From Apostichopus japonicus (lineage: Eukaryota > Echinodermata > Holothuroidea > Aspidochirotida > Stichopodidae), in contig NC_092576.1 in NCBI RefSeq assembly GCF_037975245.1, forward strand, positions 23,603,111 to 23,667,110: a DNA stretch of 64,000 nucleotides, written 5' to 3'. A program made the translations under genes and the position numbers. The notes below the pieces were generated by a model. The model had not been told where the DNA came from and did not search any database. It worked only from the letters and a program-made list of their open reading frames with translations. Below are positions 59,457 to 64,000 of this stretch, piece after piece (the first letter of the stretch is position 1; every line of letters starts with the position of its first letter).

Positions 59457-59648
59457 TATATATATATATATATAGATATATATATAGATATATATATAGA
59501 TATATATATTTATATATATATATATATTATATATATATATTATATATGTATATATATATATTTATATATATTATATATATAAATATATATATCGAAAGAG
59601 ATACTCTTTCGATATATATATTTATATATATAATATATATATATATAT
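59388..59648. repeat. Long (TA)n/(TAGA)n microsatellite
   Basis: About 260 bp of TA with periodic TAGATA and TTTATA variants. It includes an inverted pair CGAAAGAGA/TCTCTTTCG near 59592-59612. It truncates the repeat copy that follows. Confidence 0.95.
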
Positions 59649-59649
59649 C

Positions 59650-60311
59650 GGTGGGTATTGGAGTCAACGATTCAAAATGTTTAGTGTTAATTTACATAAA
59701 CAAAAACAAAACAAGACAAGTTAAGCGAACAGTGGACCTTCACCGGGGGTCTTCAGAGCTTACAAGTTTATCTGTAACGAAACTGAACAAGAAAAGCGTT
59801 AAGAATACGTGTAAAATGGTCAGACATAACAAAAGGTTAAATAGTTGCACTCATGCATATTCCAACAGTTGCCGAGATATCCAATCAATATAGAAATTAT
59901 GAATGGCAATAAGAATCACTGTCCACCAAGCTCATCTACTTAATTTGAATACATTAACAGTGAACACAGTCTTTACGACTGGAATCAGACACATCTGCCT
60001 GCTCACATCCTGTGTAGATTTCATTAATATACAAAACAGACTTCAGCAAGTCAACTCCGCGGTAGGAATAACAATGACACAACCAAGTGGTGGTACCGGC
60101 TTAACCTAGTGTAACTCACAGGGGTGAACATTGTAGTAAACTTGCTGTAAAGGAAGCATTATACTCACGTGAACTGGGTATCCTAAATGCATGCAATCAG
60201 AGAATGCCGTTCGTTTATTAAACAAGAAATAACTTGGGACATATATACACGCATACATATGCACTGTAACGGTTAATGGAAGTGAAATACAGCTACACAT
60301 TCGTAAACAAT
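59650..60311 (-). repeat. Diverged partial copy of the 51.87-52.5 kb arm segment
   Basis: Collinear on the plus strand with about 51866-52510 of the right arm: shared words GGGTATTGGAG, GGTCAGACATAACAAAAGGTTAA, TTAATTTGAATACATTAACAG and GGTACCGGCTTAACCTAGTG. By eye it is clearly more diverged than the arms are from each other. It begins at a (TA)n run and lacks the terminal inverted repeat. It shows the big inverted repeat belongs to a dispersed family. Confidence 0.88.
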
Positions 60312-60476
60312 AAGATATGACGACTTCAAAGTTGGTCATACCGAACTATTGGGGATCGGTGGTGCTGCAGGACAGGCCCAAGTTGAACATGTTGCTAAAA
60401 CGGACAGTCGCATCAGTGACAGTGAAGCAGTAATAGTAAATGCCGAAAAAAATGTATGATGTGGTTCATGCGATGA

Positions 60477-60713
60477 GCACGCGAGCACAAACTGATTGAC
60501 TCAAAGAGCAAAGTAGCACACCGTGACCAAAAGAGAGTAGTCATGTGATGGCACGCGAGCACAAAATGAGTGACTCAAAGAGCAAAGTAGCACACCATGA
60601 GCAAAAGAGAGTAGTCATGTGGTGGCACGCGAGCACAAAATGAGTGACTCAAAGAGCAAAAGAGCACACCGTGAGCAAAAGAGAGTAGTCATGTGATGGC
60701 ACGCGAGCACAAA
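60477..60713 (+). repeat. 74-bp tandem repeat, 3.2 copies
   Basis: GCACGCGAGCACAAA recurs at 60477, 60551, 60625 and 60699, exactly 74 bp apart. Units include TGACTCAAAGAGCAAAGTAG and AAAAGAGAGTAGTCATGTG with only a few substitutions, so the array is recent. Confidence 0.95.
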
Positions 60714-61200
60714 CACGGGAAAAAAACACGCGTTTAAATCGCCGTTTTCAGTCTGTAATTGCGACGTAAATTCCGAGTTCCAGCCTGTTTCCGTTACGTT
60801 TCCACTCCTGAAACTAGTGATTAAGGTAAGCTTACGACCCAACTTAAACGCGTGAGTTTTCCGCGTTCGCGATGACTTATTTACCGAGTACGCGGTGACC
60901 GTAAACGCCAAGTGTCATCCAAATACGGTGAAGCTCACTTAATCGTGCGGTTTCAGGGAAGGGTAATCTTTATTTTTCCGGTCACAATTACAACAGATTC
61001 GCTACTTTAAACATGACCGTTAATCTGTAGTTTACGTTTGAATCCAGCAGTAAACTTCTCGCATTGATCATCGTAAACGCCATAATTACACCAATATATA
61101 CGGTGAAACGTGGTCATCGTAAACACATTACTTACGACCAATACAGGGGCTGGGCTTATTCGCCACGTTTAGGGAGTCTTAATCGGGTTGATTAGGCTGA
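60714..61200. repeat. CpG-rich degenerate repeat (CGTAAACGC words)
   Basis: GTAAACGCCAAG, GTAAACGCCATAATTACACC, ACGGTGAA(G/A)C and TTAATCG recur in direct and inverted order. CpG is locally frequent against an otherwise CpG-poor background. No reading frame of note; it looks like a transposon fragment. Confidence 0.45.
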
Positions 61201-62985
61201 GAAATACACGGACCACCTCTATTAAATATTACATTTGATTTAAAGAAAATTAAAAATAATAAACATAAAATCACACTCGTTTGATTTTCCACTTTTTTAT
61301 TTATATATTTGCACCTCATATCGCATCGTAAACGTTTATTTGTTATTTTTACACTTATACAAAAATTATGTAAATGAACGAAATACCACTTCTAATGTGT
61401 AAATACATCTAAATGCAACTCAATATTGCTTTACATCATAGTGTTGAATATTCAGCTTTTTGAATACAAAGTTTAAACCTCGAGAAGCCATTTTCCTTTT
61501 CAAATTTCAAAACATGCATTATTGTCCGGAGAATGTTTTTGATGCCCAAATATTACTCTACTTACATTGTCGCAATTATATACACATGCAACGATTTTAA
61601 TGCCAGGTGAAAGAAGGAAAAAAACAAGTAAATATGGAATGTTTCTATTTTTAGTTACTAGTTTGCAAATCCAAACCTCTGAAAACCAGCTACCCACTTG
61701 AAGTAACTTAACATATCAGCAGTTAAATTGAACCAAACAAATTTATGTTTAAAATTCGGTGTGTTTATCCTCAGATGATATAAACGCCTAGGCACTTCTT
61801 CCATGATGGTCATCGGCCCCTCGACCCCCCCCCCCACCCTCCACCCAGGCCCGGAAACGGTACCAGCCTCTTTTATGTGGAACGAACTTGACACAGAACA
61901 CCACTTCCTGCCTCATTTCGTAGCACGCTTAATATTTTGTTGCTGCTTTAAATTTTATTGTAATTAACATATATATTTTGATATAAAATGCAATGATAGC
62001 CCAAACAAGATCTCTAAATTTTTTACCCTGAAAGTCTGGAATTAACCATGCGTGAATAATGAAAGACAAACGTACAAGTACAACAACATCTCGACGACAA
62101 GTTATTAGACTTATGCTCAATAGCTATGTCTTATTTAAAATATGATTTACTAAATGATTCATTAACAATTAATAGAATCATGCTTTTTTCTTGGCTTTTG
62201 TTTCCTGAAAATATTTTAAGGATAACTTAATCCTTAACATTTAATCCCTTGATGGAATATATTAGCTGTGAAGGGAAATTAAAAAAAAGGCTTCCATTAA
62301 AGCAAACGACTAACAAGAAAATAATAATTAATCTGACATCTATTATTATTGGCATATTCTTTTTTCCTTGTTGCATTTATCTCAGGCAGGATTTCGTTTT
62401 AAAGGTATCATGTAATTACACCAAATGTTAAATTAGAGAAAACTCTTCTTTATTATACAAAATCGTCTACTGCAACTTGTTTGTATCCGAAACAACGGCG
62501 TTTGCTGTTTGTTCCTGGTGCCTCATTAATCAACAAACGCTCAGGACAGGATTATCCACGTGCAACAGGGGCACGAGTTTAAACGTTGGGTAAAAAATTC
62601 AAAGAAATATTGTTATAACGTTACATTATTCTACGCTGTATATGGTACAAAAAGTTCAAAGAAGTCAAACGAAATGGACTTCGATATGCAGTCTTTACGC
62701 TGTTGATCAATGACTGTTTTTATGTGATGTTTTAATGTACGTATCATAACCACCGTGGGCAAATAGATGTCTTTTGTGAGCTATACATCCGGCGTTATCC
62801 GGTACCAATGTATCTCTATGGGAGCTCAAATAAACTGTTTGCCACGGGCCTCCCACAAGCTTAATCCGGCACATCAAACAATGACCATTTTCACCATTTG
62901 GAGGGGGTCATACCTTCATTGTTATTGTTCAGCCTAATTAACAGCCCAAGTTGGGGCGTCAGTCGGTACGCATTTTAAAGATACG
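61201..62985. other. Intergenic AT-rich sequence
   Basis: A C-rich tract near 61818-61850 resembles a MITE remnant. Otherwise no feature is supported. Confidence 0.4.
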
Positions 62986-63243
62986 TCTCCTTTCCTAACG
63001 GTGGGTATCCTTTTTTCTGGACTTTTCGCTAAGGAGAACGTCCTTATAGAATGAGTCCAGCCTCATTTTGTTCAGTCTTTCCGACTCCCAAGTGAACTCC
63101 TGCACTACGGTACCCTAGCTCGTTCGCTCTCCATGTCAGATTCCTCGGATGACATATACTCAGTTGACATCACTGTACAGTCTGTCTTTTCTCTCCTCTG
63201 ACCAGTCTATGTTCTTCATTGCGCTCAATCTACACTGAAGTTT
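62986..63243 (-). pseudogene. Decayed transposon-associated protein fragment
   Basis: Behind an acceptor (TTTGTTTACAG) the minus strand reads MKNIDWSEERKDRLYS, then in a second frame TEYMSSEESDMESERARVP, then in a third VQEFTWESERLNKMRLDSFY and KDVLLSEKSRKK. Split over three frames, these resemble the acidic EESD plus TWES-x2-L-x3-(K/R)-x-LD segment I recall from repetitive, probably transposon-borne proteins of marine invertebrates. At least two frameshifts and a stop make it dead. Family name not assigned. Confidence 0.42.
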
Positions 63244-63344
63244 CTGTAAACAAAGACACAAGAATAAGTATGAATTAGACATATATAAAGATCAGTTGGC
63301 ATATAGTTTACTTTTGTCGAAAAATATACTAGCTCCAACTGTCA

Positions 63345-63669
63345 ATATCTCCAGCCCCCCCCCCCAGTGAAAAATGTGCGGAAGTATCATTCCGCCCCCC
63401 TCCCCCCCCCGCTTCGCAAGTCAGAAAAACCCCTTTTTCATTTCCAAATGAGAACAAAAAAAATCTCATTTGGAGCACCAAATTGCATCTAAGGCCAGGT
63501 GAAAATACAAAATTAAGTTTACAAAATGGGGTGGGTGTTGAAATGTGCTTTATTGCACCAAATTGCATCTGAGGCCACCTGGAAATGCAAAAACTCCCCT
63601 TAGACCCCTCCCCCGGGACGGCCATCAGTCTTCAACCCCCCTACTCAAATGTACCTTCCTACGCCACTG
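63345..63669 (-). mobile_element. C-rich MITE with CAGTGGCGTAGGAAGG end
   Basis: The minus-strand terminus at 63669 reads CAGTGGCGTAGGAAGG. Internal GCACCAAATTGCATCT(A/G)AGGCCA occurs twice, 82 bp apart (about 63475 and 63557), and resembles the 138-bp unit at 23.8-24.2 kb. The other terminus is obscured by C runs near 63353-63365. Confidence 0.5.
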
Positions 63670-64000
63670 TATGTTTCAACGGTTTACAAAGCAGATTTGT
63701 TTATGGGTTGGGGGAGGTAGGGGGTACGTGGTCGGGTGACGTTCACCATCACAAGGTTAGAACGTGAATGTATCAATAACAGTATACCCTGGCAAATTGT
63801 GCATGAAACATTTTACAGATATCTAAAAGGAGATTATTATATTATTTCTCTCACTGTCATATTTTAACTCTTTTAATTTATCGTTTTTAAAGGAGCGAAT
63901 GCCTGTACAGGTCTAGGTTTTATATAACGGTGACTTTTAGTGATTGAAAAATTACATTAATAAGTCTTGGCCTAGTGTTACGTACCGAACAATCCAGTAG
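63670..64000. other. Intergenic sequence to window edge
   Basis: A G-rich patch near 63700-63740, then AT-rich sequence. No feature seen. Confidence 0.4.

Overview
This window comes from an AT-rich, repeat-heavy animal nuclear genome. The evidence is spliced genes with GT/AG introns, class A GPCRs, LINE and SINE debris, many non-autonomous DNA transposons and long microsatellites. The best guess is a marine invertebrate, perhaps an echinoderm or another invertebrate deuterostome, but the sequence alone does not settle the lineage. There are no bacterial operons, rRNA genes or CRISPR arrays. Gene density is low and most of the window is intergenic, intronic or repeat-derived.

Layout. (1) 4.6-11.4 kb, minus strand: a split cysteine-rich gene read from its splice sites. 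Exons at 10287-10458, 8586-8662 and 4597-4793 join in matching phase and encode an atypical Kazal/follistatin-like domain followed by an acidic, Pro/Glu-rich C-terminus. A further Cys-rich exon lies at 11171-11395. (2) 11.4-14.3 kb: AATTG-rich mirrored repeats, then an 18-unit, ~99-101 bp satellite with higher-order structure. (3) 18.0-29.6 kb, plus strand: two signal-peptide exons (18038-18172 and 24894-24989). The second joins in phase to 29379-29591, predicting a 102-aa secreted precursor with signal peptide, acidic propiece, Lys-Arg cleavage site, short amphipathic His/Lys helix and 45 consecutive glycines. Nested transposons, a 137-bp minisatellite and two tRNA-like SINE heads lie nearby. 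(4) 32.6-33.7 kb: a frameshifted Tx1/L1-like LINE 3' end. (5) 34.7-38.9 kb and 56.1-59.0 kb, minus strand: two paralogous aminergic-type GPCRs. Each has one coding exon, a 5'-UTR intron ending just before the ATG, and a TATA-headed mini first exon. (6) 40.9-45.4 kb: a hAT-type MITE with perfect 8-bp target duplications, a Cys-rich terminal exon, and a LINE C-terminus running into a ~590 bp (CAT)n array. (7) 48.6-53.3 kb: a 4.7 kb inverted repeat with ~1.9 and ~2.5 kb arms around a ~260 bp spacer. A third diverged partial copy is at 59.65-60.3 kb. (8) 60.4-64 kb: a 74-bp tandem repeat, a CpG-rich repeat and a decayed transposon-encoded protein.

Functional reading. The two GPCRs are the only unbroken long genes. 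They look like a local duplication that kept its promoter/5'-UTR layout while the ligand pocket diverged: position 5.46 is Ser in one and Asn in the other. The split Kazal-like gene and the poly-glycine precursor are secreted-protein candidates invisible to an ORF scan. The precursor is the most likely undescribed item. The large inverted repeat is the most striking non-coding structure and could give long hairpin RNA if transcribed.
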